From positions 9,841 through 33,790 of the forward strand of contig DHOG01000130.1 in NCBI GenBank assembly GCA_002410715.1: a stretch of DNA of 23,950 nt, given 5' to 3'. The notes beneath the pieces were generated by a model. That model was not told the DNA's origin, ran no database searches, and was given only the letters and a program-made list of their open reading frames with translations. This DNA comes from Ruminococcaceae bacterium UBA5396 (GTDB lineage: Bacteria > Bacillota > Clostridia > Oscillospirales > Acutalibacteraceae). Position numbers and translations under genes: made by a program. Numbering within the stretch: the stretch's first letter is position 1; each line of letters begins with the position of its first letter. Of this stretch, positions 22,771 through 23,950 are shown in pieces.

Positions 22771-23950
22771 TTGCCTATTAATTTTGATTCAAAGACAGGG
22801 ATTTTCCACATCAACACAAAAAATACCAGCTATATATTTCGCCTTATTAAAGAGGGATATGTATTCGGAGGGTATTGGGGAGCCTCTATCGACTCTTTGG
22901 ACCCATCCCGCTTATGGCAAACCTACCCTTCTGGTTTCTCCCCCAACTATCCGGGATCGATGCACGGTAATATCGGCTTGGATTTATATCCGTCCGAATA
23001 CCCAGTGTATGGAAGTGGGGACTTCCGCAGTCCTGCTATTCAGGTCGAATTTCCAAACGGCAGCCGTTTGCTGGACCTGCGTTATCTTTCCCATTCGATA
23101 ACGGCAGGCGATCGAACTCCACAACCTGGTCTTCCACAACTTAGTGGAGCAGATGAAACGTTGGAGATTGTCCTTTTTGATCCTTCCACGGGGTTGGAAG
23201 TAGTAGTTCGCTATGCGGTATACGAGGCAGAGGATTGCATTGCGAGAAGCACCGCTATTGTCAATCGCACCAATCAGCCTCTTCGCATTCTCCGCGCACT
23301 CAGTGCAAGCGTGGATATATTAAATGAAGACTACCAGATGATGAATCTATATGGCGCCCATGCACGTGAACGGCAGATAGAGCGCCAATCCATACGGCAT
23401 GGCATCAACGCCATAGAAAGCAGTCGTGGTTCTTCGAGTCATCAACAAAATCCATTCATGGCCATCGTATCGCCAGAAACCACCGAACATTCCGGTGCCG
23501 CCTATGGTTTTTCTCTGATATACAGCGGCAATTTTCTTGCCAATGCAGAGTTGGATCAATTTGACTATGTTCGTTTGCAGATGGGGATTAACCCTTTTGA
23601 TTTTGCTTGGAATTTGGAACCAGATCAGACTTTTTGTACGCCGGAAGCGGTTCTCACCTATAGCCGGCAAGGGCTTAACCGTCTTTCGCAGAATTTCCAT
23701 AATGTGTTCCGCAACCATCTGGGCGCTTCTTTGTATCGCAACCAGCCACGTCCCATCGTTATCAACAACTGGGAAGCAACCTATTTTAATTACGATGAGC
23801 AGAAGCTTATGGAACTGATTGATAGCTGCGAAGGTTTAGGCATTGATACTTTTGTGTTGGACGATGGCTGGTTTGGACATCGAGATAACGACAGATCCTC
23901 CCTTGGTGATTGGTTCGTAAATACTAAAAAACTACCACACGGACTGGATC
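22771..23950 (+). CDS. GH36 alpha-galactosidase, N-terminal part, runs off the window
   Basis: An open frame of 393 codons that continues past the window end. It opens with a TTG preceded by AAAGGATG and begins LPINFDSKTGIFHINTKNTS. It has no signal peptide, so the enzyme is cytoplasmic. Residues 1 to about 325 form the beta super-sandwich typical of GH36: FGGYWG, YPVYGSGDFRSPAI, NRTNQPLRILRALSASVD. The barrel then starts with the hallmark NNWEATYFNYDE (332-343) and VLDDGWFGHRDND with D364-D365. The catalytic KWDxNR block would lie beyond the window. GH36 enzymes of ~730 residues hydrolyse terminal alpha-galactosyl residues from raffinose-type or galactomannan oligosaccharides. It is separated from the upstream genes by a hairpin and may be transcribed separately. 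Family assignment is firm; substrate is not. Confidence 0.93.
   Translation, partial: MPINFDSKTGIFHINTKNTSYIFRLIKEGYVFGGYWGASIDSLDPSRLWQTYPSGFSPNYPGSMHGNIGLDLYPSEYPVYGSGDFRSPAIQVEFPNGSRLLDLRYLSHSITAGDRTPQPGLPQLSGADETLEIVLFDPSTGLEVVVRYAVYEAEDCIARSTAIVNRTNQPLRILRALSASVDILNEDYQMMNLYGAHARERQIERQSIRHGINAIESSRGSSSHQQNPFMAIVSPETTEHSGAAYGFSLIYSGNFLANAELDQFDYVRLQMGINPFDFAWNLEPDQTFCTPEAVLTYSRQGLNRLSQNFHNVFRNHLGASLYRNQPRPIVINNWEATYFNYDEQKLMELIDSCEGLGIDTFVLDDGWFGHRDNDRSSLGDWFVNTKKLPHGLD

Noticed and set aside
22761..22781. A short ATG frame (MILLAY) overlapping the GH36 start, considered as a leader peptide.
   Set aside because: The AAAGG directly touches its ATG, leaving no spacing, and the same site is well placed for the TTG at 22771.
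22784..23101. A + strand frame of 105 codons within the GH36 region.
   Set aside because: It is out of phase with the frame that carries all GH36 signatures and resembles no protein I recognise.

Overview
The window reads as one block of a carbohydrate-utilisation locus from a low-to-moderate GC Gram-positive anaerobe, most likely a member of the Clostridia. The grounds are strong AGGAGG-type ribosome binding sites before nearly every gene, lipobox signal peptides followed by Ser/Thr-rich linkers, a C-terminal PATGD wall-sorting-like tail, CUT1-type sugar permeases without their own ATPase, and no outer-membrane (SusC/SusD) components. All sixteen genes lie on the + strand with short gaps. 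I see no tRNA, rRNA, CRISPR array, transposase or phage gene.

Layout. (1) 14-901: AraC-family regulator. (2) 947-4237: three tandem paralogues of a family I do not recognise, each with a conserved Asp-Glu-Pro motif. The first has no signal peptide and the next two are lipoproteins. (3) 4259-6052: lipoprotein solute-binding protein. (4) 6190-8361: surface protein with two tandem ~197-residue modules, a third related domain and a wall-anchor-like tail. (5) 8500-11412: a 971-residue fusion of carbohydrate-binding-like domains to a solute-binding domain. (6) 11509-13391: first MalF/MalG-type permease pair. (7) 13410-17736: NHL-propeller/membrane protein, Yip1-like membrane protein and a DUF5696 protein. 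(8) 17748-19619: second permease pair. (9) 19657-21381: cytoplasmic DUF4091 (GH123-like) enzyme. (10) 21395-22651: membrane-anchored SGNH/GDSL esterase. (11) 22771 to the window end: N-terminal half of a GH36 alpha-galactosidase, translated from a TTG start.

How they may work together (inference). Esterase and surface binding proteins capture and de-acylate a glycan outside the cell. Two solute-binding proteins pass oligosaccharides to one or both permease pairs, energised by a shared MsmX-type ATPase encoded elsewhere. The DUF4091 enzyme, the cytoplasmic paralogue and the GH36 enzyme then trim the imported sugars. The presence of GH36 suggests alpha-galactosyl residues in the substrate, but the substrate is not proven. 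The most novel parts are the three-paralogue Asp-Glu-Pro family, present on both sides of the membrane, and the NHL/Yip1/DUF5696 membrane module lying between two permease pairs, which could be an accessory subcomplex of the importer.

Three junctions (after 6052, 8361 and 22651) carry long perfect inverted repeats of 15-19 bp, two of them with no T-tract. They split the array into probable transcript segments and may act by RNA processing or stabilisation rather than by simple termination. No stretch above about 140 bases lacks a gene.
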